Below, piece after piece: positions 1 to 7,920 of a stretch of 64,000 bases of DNA. The stretch spans positions 4,030,001-4,094,000 of the forward strand of contig OZ252006.1 of the NCBI GenBank assembly GCA_965247175.1, written 5' to 3'. The notes beneath the pieces are model-generated. The model was not told the origin of the DNA, searched no databases, and saw nothing but the letters and a program-made list of their open reading frames with translations. Numbering within the stretch: position 1 is the stretch's first letter; every line of letters begins with the position of its first letter. A program made the translations under genes and the position numbers. The DNA comes from JANQMX01 sp965247175. Lineage in GTDB: Bacteria; Pseudomonadota; Alphaproteobacteria; Kiloniellales; DSM-21159.

Positions 1-1108
1 CCACCCCGGCGCGCTGCACGGCCTGGCGCTGCTGGCTCAGCAGGCCGGCGATATGGCCGCTGCGGAATCCCTGCTCGAGCAAGCCGTTGCAGGCAGCCCC
101 AAGAGCCCGCAGCTCCACAGCGCTCTCGGCCTGGTCCAGCAGGCGCACGACAAGCCCGCGGCGGCGGCCGAGAGCTTTCGCCAGGCCATCGCGCTGCATG
201 CGCAGGACTTCGCCAACTACGGCAATCTCGGCAATGCGCTGCAGGACAGCGGCGACCTGGAGGGTGCCATCGCTGCCTACCGCAACGGCCTGGCTTTGCG
301 CCCGGGGCACCCAGGCCTGGCGACCAACCTGGCGGCCGCGCTGCTGAAGCGGGGCGATGCGGCGGAAGCCCGGCAGCAGCTCGAAAGCGTGCTCGCTCAA
401 GACCCGCAGAACGTGCGGGCGCTGGCCTATCTGACCACGGTCTTGCAGGAGCTGGGCGCCGAGGCGGAGGCCGACCGTCTCTTGAACTTGGAGCGCCTGA
501 CCTGGCGTGGGGCGCTGTCTGTGCCGCAGGGCTACGCGAGCCTTGAAGCCTTCAACGAGGCCTTGGCCGACGCCATCCGCGAGCATCCGACCCTCACTTG
601 GTCGGCAGACCCCAAGCGGCGCGCCGTGCGGGAAGGGGCGGTCACCGGCGACATCCTCAGTCAGCCGACGGGCACCATCGCCGACCTCAAGCAGTCGCTT
701 TGCCAGGCCATCGACGCCTACATCGCCGGACTACCGGACGAAGCTGGGCATCCCTTCCTCGGCCGCAAACCGCGGACCTACGCGCTGCTCGGTTGGGGCA
801 ACGTCTTGCGCGCCCAGGGTCATCAGGCGCCGCACGTGCATAATCTCGGTTGGCTCAGCGGAGTCTATTACGTCACGGTGCCCGAATTCGGCGATGGGAC
901 GGACACGGCCGGCGCGCCCGAGGGGTCCATCGAGTTCGGGCGGCCCGGCTACGACCTGCCCATCCGCTTCACGCCGAAATGTGCGCTGATCGAGCCGGTT
1001 GCCGGGCAGGCCATCTTCTTCCCGTCGTACTTCTGGCACGGCACGGTGCCCTTCGCCCGTGACGTTGAGCGAATTTCCCTCGCCTTCGACCTGCGGATTA
1101 CCAGCTAG
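1..1108 (+). CDS. TPR protein with C-terminal putative 2OG-Fe(II) oxygenase domain, 5' end outside window
   Basis: The frame is open to the left edge and the residues before the first visible ATG (position 53) continue a TPR repeat, so the true start is upstream. About 150 residues of tetratricopeptide helices come first (Ala/Leu-rich with NLGNAL-type turns). They are followed by about 200 residues resembling the putative 2OG-Fe(II) oxygenase family PF13759. The visible signature is HVH (His codons at 833 and 839), then LSGVYYV, then FFPSYFWHGTVPF with the distal His at 1037, and RISLAFDLR at the end. This is the Fe(II)-ligand and 2-oxoglutarate-binding pattern of the fold, but no substrate can be assigned. 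A stand-alone relative of the C-terminal domain lies at 15567-16184. Confidence 0.8.
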   Translation, partial: HPGALHGLALLAQQAGDMAAAESLLEQAVAGSPKSPQLHSALGLVQQAHDKPAAAAESFRQAIALHAQDFANYGNLGNALQDSGDLEGAIAAYRNGLALRPGHPGLATNLAAALLKRGDAAEARQQLESVLAQDPQNVRALAYLTTVLQELGAEAEADRLLNLERLTWRGALSVPQGYASLEAFNEALADAIREHPTLTWSADPKRRAVREGAVTGDILSQPTGTIADLKQSLCQAIDAYIAGLPDEAGHPFLGRKPRTYALLGWGNVLRAQGHQAPHVHNLGWLSGVYYVTVPEFGDGTDTAGAPEGSIEFGRPGYDLPIRFTPKCALIEPVAGQAIFFPSYFWHGTVPFARDVERISLAFDLRITS

Positions 1109-1120
1109 AGGGCGGCCGCG

Positions 1121-1774
1121 CTAGAGGCTGACCTGCTCGTCTTCCTCCACGGGCGGCGGCGTCAGCGGGCCTTCCCGGAAGGTCTCATCCTCGACGACCT
1201 CCGTCTCGCTCTCTTCCTCTTCAACCGCACCCGGTTCGGCCTCGGTCGGCTGTCCGGCAGTGGGCGACTCCGGTGCCGCTGTCCTGCCGCGTAGCGCCAC
1301 CGGCTCCTCGATGATGCGCACGTAGTCGCGGCCGAACTGGACGATGACCGGGGTGCCATCGGCGATCGGTTGCGCGTCGCTTTCCCGGTTCTGCACCAGG
1401 GTCACGACCTTGCCGTCCGGCATCTCGACGACGTACTCGTAGCCCTTGCCGCTCAGAGTTTGCTTCTCGACCAAATAGCCGGCACCGGCGCCGATCAAAG
1501 CGCCGATCACCGCGGCCAAGCCGGCATTGCCGTCGCGGAAGCCGAAGCCCGCGCCGGCCGCACCGGCGGCGCCACCGATAATCGGTCCGATGGAGGAGGG
1601 GTTGCCCTCGATGTCGATCTCGCGAGACGAGATCACCGTCGCTTTCTCTGTACGGAGAATGCGGCCGACATCGCCTTCGTCATAGGTGTTTGTGGAGGAA
1701 GTCGCGCAGCCTGTTGCCAGCAGCATCATTACCGCGGCAAGCGACCAACGCACTGTTTTGCCTGCTCTTGTCAT
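1121..1774 (-). CDS. glycine-zipper outer-membrane lipoprotein (SlyB/Pcp-like)
   Basis: The 217-residue protein starts at the ATG at 1774. From there it has a short basic N-terminus, a hydrophobic segment and a lipobox (LLATGC) with the lipidated Cys at residue 23. A longer upstream reading to 1888 would bury the signal peptide and was not used. Residues about 62-101 are a Gly/Ala-rich double glycine zipper (IGGAAGAAGAG, then IGALIGAGAGY), typical of the SlyB/Pcp/OsmB 17-kDa antigen family that inserts in or associates with the outer membrane. The C-terminal 45 residues are Glu/Pro-rich and probably disordered. It is transcribed away from the cyclase gene that follows. A role in envelope integrity is inferred from the family only. 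Confidence 0.85.
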   Translation of the reverse strand: MTRAGKTVRWSLAAVMMLLATGCATSSTNTYDEGDVGRILRTEKATVISSREIDIEGNPSSIGPIIGGAAGAAGAGFGFRDGNAGLAAVIGALIGAGAGYLVEKQTLSGKGYEYVVEMPDGKVVTLVQNRESDAQPIADGTPVIVQFGRDYVRIIEEPVALRGRTAAPESPTAGQPTEAEPGAVEEEESETEVVEDETFREGPLTPPPVEEDEQVSL

Positions 1775-1980
1775 CGTTCCCAAGCCCGTCTGTGATTCCA
1801 AGCGCACCACGGCGATCCCAACTTTACGAGCCGAATGCGCCCGACATCCCCGAATTCTCCGTCCGCGGCGTGGCGACAATCCGCTCATCTGGGGCTCTTG
1901 CCTAGGTTGGCGCTTGCCGCAAAGCTGACATCTCCGGGAGTTAGCGATCTGATTTCCCGGCCAAATAGGACGGTGGAACT

Positions 1981-3381
1981 ATGGCATTCTTCTGGCCAAA
2001 CGGTAAAGCCACGCCGCTTCAAGACTCGCCGCACGACTTCCAGGAAGAAGAGCGGCGCGGCCTTCGGCTCGCAACCATCGGGCAGCTGGTGGTGTCGGTC
2101 CTGGTCGGCGCCTACTTCTTCCAGTCCGGCACTTGGGAAGTCACCGGCTTCGCCGTTCTCGTCGCCATGGGCTTCGTGGTTCTGGCGCTGATCAAGCTGG
2201 TTCTCTTCTCTCCGCAGCGCTACCGCGCCTGGTACCCCTTCCCGATCCTGGTGCTGGAAGCGGCGCTGATCATTGTCGCCATCGCCGCGCCAAACCCCTT
2301 TTCAGAGAATCCTTGGCCGATTCAGATGAAGTTCCGGCAGGACAACTTCATTTTCCTGTTCCTGCTGCTTGGCATGACGGCCTTCAGCTACCGGCCGCGT
2401 TTGGTGCTCTGGGCCGGCGCGGCCGCTGCGATCTGTTGGCTGCTGGTCAGCTTCCTCATCGACAGTTTGCCGGACACGCATGGCTGGAGCGACTATCCCA
2501 CCGACGCGCCTCTGCAGGAGCTTATGACGGCCTACCTCACGCCCAACTTCTTCTCCTGGGAAGGGCGGATCAAAGAGATCCTTGTGCTGGTGCTGACGGC
2601 CGCGCTCCTGGCCGCCGCGGCGGCCCGAGGGCGCATGCAGGTGCGGCGTAACATCGCCGCCCGCGCCCAGCGGCAGCGGCTCGAGTCCGTGTTCGGCCGC
2701 TTCCTGCCGGAGAGCGTCTGGCGCTCGCTGATGGCCGACGGGGAGGGCCTCAAGCCGCAGCGCCGCGAGGCCACGGTCATGATCGTGGACATCCGCAACT
2801 TCACCGAACGCGTTCGCGGCACGCCGGCGGACGAGCTCTTTCCCATGCTGACCGCCTTCTTCGAAGCGGTCGAGCAGAAGATCACGAGCCAGGGCGGCGT
2901 GCTGCTGTCGTACAACGGCGATGCTGTCTTGGCGGCTTTCAACCTGCCGCTGCAGCTGGACGACTATCGCGACAACGCGCTCGAAGCGGCCCGCTCCGTG
3001 GCGCTGCTGGCGGAGGAGGAACGCTTTGGCGGGGAGCTGATCTCCGTTCGTATCGGCGTTGCCACGGGGCCGCTGACGGCCGGCCTCGTCGGAGGAACGG
3101 CGCGCGCCAGCTACACCGCCTACGGCGACGCGGTGAATCTGGCGGCGCGCCTGGAGGCGCTCAACAAGGAAACCGGGACCACTATCCTTGCCGACGCCGA
3201 GACACTCAACGGACAGTGCTCCCTCCCCGGTCACGCGTGCCTCGGGGAAAAGGAGATCCGCGGCTTCGGCAAGCCGGTCGAGGTCTGGGGCATTGCCCAT
3301 CAGCCTGCATTGGAGTCCCCGCAAGCCGGTGTGGAGCAGAGGGCCGATGAAGGCGAGCGTCCGGCCCCACCGCCGCAGTAG
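1981..3381 (+). CDS. membrane-anchored class III adenylate/guanylate cyclase
   Basis: 466 residues. The N-terminal 220 contain about five to six hydrophobic helices (for example around 34-52, 57-75, 87-103, 124-155 and 198-215), so the protein is an integral membrane sensor. A linker (FGRFLPESVW) leads into a class III catalytic domain at about 258-445. Metal-binding Asp270 (MIVDIRNFT) and Asp314 (YNGDAVLAAF) are present, as are the transition-state Asn386 and Arg390 (VNLAARLE). The two base-selecting positions are unusual: Ser310 stands where adenylate cyclases have Lys, and Thr379 where many have Asp. Whether the product is cAMP, cGMP or neither is therefore open. A purine-rich AGGACGG ribosome site precedes the ATG. 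Confidence 0.9.
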   Translation: MAFFWPNGKATPLQDSPHDFQEEERRGLRLATIGQLVVSVLVGAYFFQSGTWEVTGFAVLVAMGFVVLALIKLVLFSPQRYRAWYPFPILVLEAALIIVAIAAPNPFSENPWPIQMKFRQDNFIFLFLLLGMTAFSYRPRLVLWAGAAAAICWLLVSFLIDSLPDTHGWSDYPTDAPLQELMTAYLTPNFFSWEGRIKEILVLVLTAALLAAAAARGRMQVRRNIAARAQRQRLESVFGRFLPESVWRSLMADGEGLKPQRREATVMIVDIRNFTERVRGTPADELFPMLTAFFEAVEQKITSQGGVLLSYNGDAVLAAFNLPLQLDDYRDNALEAARSVALLAEEERFGGELISVRIGVATGPLTAGLVGGTARASYTAYGDAVNLAARLEALNKETGTTILADAETLNGQCSLPGHACLGEKEIRGFGKPVEVWGIAHQPALESPQAGVEQRADEGERPAPPPQ

Positions 3382-3438
3382 CATGCGAGTGACTGCACTT
3401 TGATAGAAAGCGTCAATGCAAGGCAACAAAGCAGCGAT

Positions 3439-3456
3439 CTGTAGCATGACTGCCAT
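3439..3456 (+). promoter_or_regulatory. candidate Pho box upstream of phoX
   Basis: Two 7-bp direct half-sites, CTGTAGC and CTGCCAT, are separated by 4 bp (ATGA). This matches the spacing of the PhoB-binding Pho box (two CTGTCAT-like units with a 4-bp AT-rich gap). The second half-site matches 6 of 7 positions and the first 4 of 7. It lies about 80 bp before the favoured phoX start, where a PhoB-activated promoter would be expected. Only one box is visible, so this is a candidate. Confidence 0.4.
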
Positions 3457-3536
3457 AGAAAGCCGCTAGGCCGTCTCCGCAACAGCAGGCCGCAAGACGC
3501 CTGCCCATGAGCCATGAGAAGAAAACGGAGAACGGC

Positions 3537-5567
3537 ATGCTACGCTTCGACCCGGAGCAGTACTCCTGTCGTGCGGAAGCCTTCGAGGCGTCCGACGATA
3601 TTCCCAGCAACCCCGTCCTGGCCAAGGGCCGCGCGACCATCGGCGACGTCATCAACGAGCGCTTCTCGCGCCGCGGCGTTTTGCGCGGCATGCTCGGCAC
3701 GGCCGCCATCGCCGGTTTCGCCACCAGTGTCCCTGCGCTCTTGTCGCATGAGGCGAAGGCACACGGCGTGCACAACTTCCAATTCACGGAGATCAACCAC
3801 GGGGTCGATGAGACGCACCACGTGGCGGAAGGCTACAACGCCGATGTGTTGATCCGCTGGGGCGATCCGCTGCACGAGGATGCGCCGGAGTTCGATCCGC
3901 ATAACCAGAACGCGGACGCACAAGAAAAGCAGTTCGGCTACAACAACGACTACATCGGCTTCGTGGCGCTCGAGCCACACGAAGGCGAAGAGGCGCGCGG
4001 GCTGCTCTGCGTCAACCACGAGTACACCAACGAAGAGGTCATGTTCCCGCAGATCGGCCGGCAGGACCGTTCGCTGGAGAAGGGCGGCAAGGCCTTCTTC
4101 AACATGACGCCGGAGCTGGTGGCCATCGAGCAGGCGGCGCACGGCGGGACTATCGTGGAGATCTTCAAGCGCGACGGCCAGTGGGCCTATGACCGCAATG
4201 CGCCCCGCAACCGGCGCATCTCCACGCGCTCGACCCAGTGCATGATCACGGGCCCTGCCGCCGGTCACGAGCGGATGAAGACCAGCTGGGATCCGACGGG
4301 CACCCGGGTGATCGGCACAGTCAACAACTGCGCCGGCGGCATCACGCCCTGGGGGACCTACCTGATGGCCGAGGAGAACTTCCACGGCTACTTCCTGGGC
4401 GATCTGCCGGAAGGTCATCCCGAGACGGTCAACCACGAGCGCTATGGCGTGCCGGGCGGCTGGTACGCCTGGGGCATGTACGACGACCGCTTCAACCTGG
4501 CGAAGGAGCCGAACGAGCCCAACCGCTTCGGCTGGATGGTCGAGGTCGATCCCATGGACCCCGGTTCCATTCCCATCAAGCGCACGGCGCTCGGCCGCAT
4601 GAAGCACGAGGGCGGTGAGAGCGTGGTCAACAAGGATGGTCGGGTCGTCATCTACATGGGCGACGATCAGCGCTTCGACTACGTCTACAAGTTCGTCACC
4701 GCCGGCACCTACGACGACAGCGACCGCAAGGCGAACATGGGCCTGCTCGACGAGGGCACGCTCTACGTCGCCCGCTTCAACGCCGACGGCACCGTGGATT
4801 GGCTGTCGATGGTGCAGGGTGAGGGACCGCTGACCGCAGCCAACGGCTTCAACAGCCAGGCGGACGTGATGATCGAGACCCGCCGGGCCGCCGATCTGTT
4901 GGGTGCCACGCCGATGGACCGGCCGGAGGACGTGGAGCCCAACCCGCGCACCGGCAAGGTCTATGCCATGCTGACCAACAACACCCGGCGCAAGGCGGAT
5001 CAGGTCGACGCAGCCAACCCGCGGGCCGAGAACGCCTTCGGTCACATCATCGAGATCACCGAGCCGGACATGGATTTCGCGGCCACCAAGGCGACCTGGG
5101 AGATCTTGGTCCGCTGCGGCGACCCCACCAAGGCCGAGGTCGGTGCCATGTGGAACCCGGCGACCAGCGAGAGCGGTTGGTTCGCGGCTCCGGACAACTG
5201 TGCTGTCGACGGCCAAGGCCGTCTCTGGATCACCACTGACCAGGGCACCGGCTGGTCCAAGACCGGCACAGCCGACGGTGTCTGGGCAATGGAGACGGAA
5301 GGCGAGCATCGCGGCACCGGGCGGATGTTCTTCCGCGTGCCGGTCGGCGCCGAGATGTGTGGGCCCCTATTCACGGATGAGGACCGGGTGCTCTTTGTCG
5401 CCGTGCAGCACGTCTCGACCGACGGCGCCAAGGACTACGAGCCCTTCGGCCGCAGCTCGACCTTCGAGGATCCGGCGACCCGCTGGCCCGATTTTCAGGA
5501 CGACATGCCGCCGCGCCCCTCGGTGGTGGTCATCACCAAGGAAGACGGCGGGGTGATCGGCAGCTAG
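3537..5567 (+). CDS. phoX: PhoX-family alkaline phosphatase (DUF839), Tat-exported
   Basis: About 676 residues of the PhoX/DUF839 family, Ca/Fe-dependent phosphatases that release phosphate from esters in the periplasm under phosphate starvation. A twin-arginine signal is visible at residues 45-46 (SRRGVLRGMLG), followed by a hydrophobic stretch and an AKA cleavage region. The long N-terminus before the RR motif is usual for PhoX. Family segments include CVNHEYTNEE, NNCAGGITPWGT, KHEGGESVV and MWNPATSESGW. The ATG at 3537 has GGAG six bases upstream. The in-frame ATG at 3507 has no ribosome site and sits just after a 6-bp hairpin (3485-3504), so 3537 is preferred. A candidate Pho box precedes the gene and a UUCG-loop terminator follows. 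Confidence 0.93.
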   Translation: MLRFDPEQYSCRAEAFEASDDIPSNPVLAKGRATIGDVINERFSRRGVLRGMLGTAAIAGFATSVPALLSHEAKAHGVHNFQFTEINHGVDETHHVAEGYNADVLIRWGDPLHEDAPEFDPHNQNADAQEKQFGYNNDYIGFVALEPHEGEEARGLLCVNHEYTNEEVMFPQIGRQDRSLEKGGKAFFNMTPELVAIEQAAHGGTIVEIFKRDGQWAYDRNAPRNRRISTRSTQCMITGPAAGHERMKTSWDPTGTRVIGTVNNCAGGITPWGTYLMAEENFHGYFLGDLPEGHPETVNHERYGVPGGWYAWGMYDDRFNLAKEPNEPNRFGWMVEVDPMDPGSIPIKRTALGRMKHEGGESVVNKDGRVVIYMGDDQRFDYVYKFVTAGTYDDSDRKANMGLLDEGTLYVARFNADGTVDWLSMVQGEGPLTAANGFNSQADVMIETRRAADLLGATPMDRPEDVEPNPRTGKVYAMLTNNTRRKADQVDAANPRAENAFGHIIEITEPDMDFAATKATWEILVRCGDPTKAEVGAMWNPATSESGWFAAPDNCAVDGQGRLWITTDQGTGWSKTGTADGVWAMETEGEHRGTGRMFFRVPVGAEMCGPLFTDEDRVLFVAVQHVSTDGAKDYEPFGRSSTFEDPATRWPDFQDDMPPRPSVVVITKEDGGVIGS

Positions 5568-5596
5568 CCGACGCTTCTCCGGAGATTGTTTGGGGA

Positions 5597-5624
5597 GGGG
5601 CGGCCTTCGGGCCGCCCCACTTCT
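5597..5624 (+). terminator. intrinsic terminator of phoX
   Basis: A perfect 9-bp stem, GGGGCGGCC (5597-5605) with GGCCGCCCC (5610-5618), is closed by a stable TTCG tetraloop. It is followed by a short pyrimidine-rich tract (ACTTCTATT) and lies 30 bp after the phoX stop. The U-tract is weak, so termination could be partial. Confidence 0.7.
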
Positions 5625-5627
5625 ATT

Positions 5628-6012
5628 GTCACCCCGGAGGAGCCTCGCGAGAGGCGACATCCGGGGTCCATGGATGGGCCGGGCGCAGGCCGATCGATGG
5701 ACCCCGGCGCAAGGCCGGGGTGACAGATTGTGGTGCTGCGCCGTCCGCAATCCCTTTTCCAACGTCATACTTGGGCGAGCCGCGCAGCGGCGAAGACCCG
5801 AGTATCCAGCTTTCGGCACGGTCCGGGCTTGTGGCTGGACCCCGGTTCACAGCTTTCGCTCACGCGAAGCCCTTGGCCGGGGTGACGAGAGGAGGGGCCG
5901 CGCAATCCGAAGCCTCTCTCAGGACGTCATACTTGGGGCGAGATGCGAAGCGGCGAAGACCCGCCTGCGGGGCCGAAGCCCTTCGGCGCGGCGAAGGCCC
6001 GAGTATCCTGCG
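5628..6012. repeat. mosaic intergenic repeat block (two repeat families)
   Basis: This fills the 463-bp gene-free gap between phoX and speE. Family 1: GTCACCCCGG (5628-5637) and its inverse CCGGGGTGAC (5715-5724) flank imperfectly palindromic sequence with GGACCCCGG cores; another CCGGGGTGAC is at 5877-5886 with GGACCCCGG near 5838. Family 2: GTCATACTTGGGCGAG (5764-5779) to CCCGAGTATCCAGC (about 5797-5810) recurs as GTCATACTTGGGGCGAG (5926-5942) to CCCGAGTATCCTGC (5998-6011). The second copy carries about 35 extra bases. These look like the short palindromic dispersed elements common between alphaproteobacterial genes. No transposase and no convincing reading frame are present; the long open frame here is antisense read-through of speE. 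Confidence 0.75.
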
Positions 6013-6030
6013 GTAGGCACAGTGCAGGCC

Positions 6031-6882
6031 CTAGCCTTCCACCAACTCTCGCACGAAGGTGGGGAGCGCGAAGCACGCCTGGTGAACCTCCGGGTTGAGA
6101 TAGCGCAGCTCCAGGCCCGCCTCGCGGTAGCGCGTCCTCAGAACCTCAAGGGGCACGTCCCGCAGTCCACTCCGGTTGCTGCCCCAGCCAAAGGCCATGG
6201 CGCCGCCGATGTAGGTCGGCACTGCGGCGAGATAGCAGCTGGCATCTTGGAAGATATCCCGGAAGGCACGCATGGTGGCGCGCAGCTCCTCGGGCTGCAG
6301 GAAGGGGACGCCGTTCTGGGTCACCAGGACGCCGTCTTCGTCCAGCGCGGTCTTGCAGGCTTGATAGAATTCCGGGGTGAAGAGCGCCTCGCCTGGGCCG
6401 ATGGGGTCGGTCGAGTCGATGATGACGACGTCGAAGCGCTCGCCGCAGTCGGCCAAGTAGTCCTTGCCGTCGGCGATGACCAGCTCGAGCCGCGGGTCGT
6501 CGAAGCTGCCCAGCGAATGGTTGGGCAGGTGCTCGCGGCAGAAGGCGATGACGTCGGCATCGATTTCCACCTGCACCACGCGGTCGATGGTTTGGTGCTT
6601 GAGGACCTCGCGCAGCATGCCGCCGTCGCCGCCGCCGATGATCAGTACGCTCTCGGCCCGGCCGTGGGCGAGAATGGGCACGTGAGCCATCATCTCGTGA
6701 TAGATGAACTCGTCGGCTTCGGTGGTCTGCAGCACGCCATCGAGGTAGAGCACGCGGCCGTAGGTCAGGTTCTCGGCGACCAGCAGGCTTTGGTGCTCCG
6801 AGCTGCGCTCGTAGAGCAGCTTGTCGAGCTTGAGGCAGAACTTGCAATCGTCGTAGAGCGTCTCTTCCGCCCAGCGGCTCAT
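6031..6882 (-). CDS. speE: spermidine synthase (polyamine aminopropyltransferase)
   Basis: 283 residues, normal length for SpeE. It transfers aminopropyl from decarboxylated SAM to putrescine in the cytosol. Key features in order are an N-terminal beta-hairpin domain, YHE at 61-63, the nucleotide-binding GGGDGG at 83-88, an acidic ribose-binding segment (VQVEIDADV), IADGKDY near 136-142, and the catalytic Asp156 in IIDSTDP. No S-adenosylmethionine decarboxylase gene lies beside it in this window. It is a single-gene unit downstream of the repeat block, with the divergent dioxygenase-like gene starting about 110 bp away. Confidence 0.95.
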   Translation of the reverse strand: MSRWAEETLYDDCKFCLKLDKLLYERSSEHQSLLVAENLTYGRVLYLDGVLQTTEADEFIYHEMMAHVPILAHGRAESVLIIGGGDGGMLREVLKHQTIDRVVQVEIDADVIAFCREHLPNHSLGSFDDPRLELVIADGKDYLADCGERFDVVIIDSTDPIGPGEALFTPEFYQACKTALDEDGVLVTQNGVPFLQPEELRATMRAFRDIFQDASCYLAAVPTYIGGAMAFGWGSNRSGLRDVPLEVLRTRYREAGLELRYLNPEVHQACFALPTFVRELVEG

Positions 6883-6994
6883 CGTCTCTCTCCTCTGTGG
6901 CCGGGTTCACAGATGCATGCCGCATTGCTTTGACGTAGGACCTACATCCAACGCAACACTCTAGTGCTGTTGCAAAGGGAAAGGACGCCATCCG

Positions 6995-7345
6995 ATGGCT
7001 GAGATCACCGGTTTCCACGCCCACGTCTATTTCGACGAGGGTACGGTCGCGCAGGCGCGCACGCTCTGCGAAGAGGCGGCACGGCGTTTCGGCGTCACCA
7101 TGGGGCGCATGCATGAGCGGCCGGTCGGCCCGCATCCACGCTGGAGCTGCCAGCTCGCCTTCCCGCCGGCGCTGTTCGGCGAGGTGGTGCCCTGGCTGGC
7201 CCTGGAGAGAAACGGCCTCACCGTCTTCATCCACCCTGAGACCGGCGACGACCTCGGCGATCATCGCGACCGCGCCATCTGGATGGGCGAGATGCTGCCT
7301 TTGAACCTGGCGATGTTCCAGGCGAAAGAAGCGACCGCGTCTTAA
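6995..7345 (+). CDS. DOPA 4,5-dioxygenase family protein
   Basis: 116 residues matching the small DOPA-dioxygenase family (PF08883): FHAHVYFD at 8-15 supplies an HxH pair, HERPVGPHPRW lies in the middle, and HPETGDDLGDHRDRAIW near the C-terminus. Fungal and plant-pathway members open the ring of L-DOPA, but most bacterial copies are uncharacterised and no DOPA pathway is visible here. The ATG is preceded by AAAGGA. The gene is monocistronic and convergent with rppH (23-bp gap). The family assignment is firm; the substrate is unknown. Confidence 0.85.
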   Translation: MAEITGFHAHVYFDEGTVAQARTLCEEAARRFGVTMGRMHERPVGPHPRWSCQLAFPPALFGEVVPWLALERNGLTVFIHPETGDDLGDHRDRAIWMGEMLPLNLAMFQAKEATAS

Positions 7346-7367
7346 GGCGGCGACGTCCAAGTCGGGC

Positions 7368-7904
7368 TCAGTCGCCGGCCTCTCGGACCTCTTCCGGCAA
7401 GTGGCCGAACTCTTCGATCAGCTGGTGATAGAGGCCGCGCTTGAAGGAGACGATCTGCTCCGGCACCCGCGAAAGCTCTTCCCAGCGCCAGGCGCGAAAC
7501 TCGGCGTGCTCGCCGAATATATCGATCTCGGCATCGCTGCCCAGAAAGCGCAGGGCGAACCACTTCTGCCGTTGGCCGCGGTAGCGTCCTTTCCAGAGCT
7601 TCGGCACCAGCTCGGGCGGCAGGTCATAGGAGAGCCAGTCGCCGGTCTCGCCGATGATCTCGGCGTTCCGGGTGCCGATCTCTTCCTCTAGCTCCCGCAA
7701 GGCCGTATCGCGCGGGTCTTCGTCCTTGTCGATGCCGCCCTGCGGCATCTGCCACGCGGCACTGATCATGTCGCTGCGCTGGGCGACGAAGACCTGGCCT
7801 TGGCGGTTGAAAAGCACCATCCCGACTCCAGGCCGGTAGGGCAGGGCGGCGATCTCCGCCGGCGTCAGGACCAGCGTCGCATCGGGGTTGTAGCTGCGGC
7901 TCAT
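7368..7904 (-). CDS. rppH: RNA pyrophosphohydrolase (Nudix)
   Basis: 178 residues from the ATG at 7904; an upstream in-frame extension into the previous gene was rejected. The Nudix box spans residues about 56-78 (GGIDKDEDPRDTALRELEEE, then IG). RppH/NudH features include PYRPGVGMVLFN at the start and WQMPQGGID ahead of the box. RppH removes pyrophosphate from 5'-triphosphorylated mRNA and thereby triggers RNase E-dependent decay; older annotations call it dinucleoside polyphosphate hydrolase. It is the last gene of the minus-strand cluster, 17 bp after the polysaccharide deacetylase-like gene. Confidence 0.95.
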   Translation of the reverse strand: MSRSYNPDATLVLTPAEIAALPYRPGVGMVLFNRQGQVFVAQRSDMISAAWQMPQGGIDKDEDPRDTALRELEEEIGTRNAEIIGETGDWLSYDLPPELVPKLWKGRYRGQRQKWFALRFLGSDAEIDIFGEHAEFRAWRWEELSRVPEQIVSFKRGLYHQLIEEFGHLPEEVREAGD

Positions 7905-7920
7905 GGAGCTCCTTGCGCGC

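Noticed and set aside
3540..5309. A 589-codon open frame on the minus strand opposite phoX.
   Set aside because: It has no family-like sequence and lies fully antisense to a clear PhoX gene. Long antisense frames are expected at this G+C with strong third-position bias.
5590..6933. A 447-codon plus-strand frame covering the repeat block and the complement of speE.
   Set aside because: The right half is antisense to SpeE, which has intact catalytic motifs. The left half is translated repeats.
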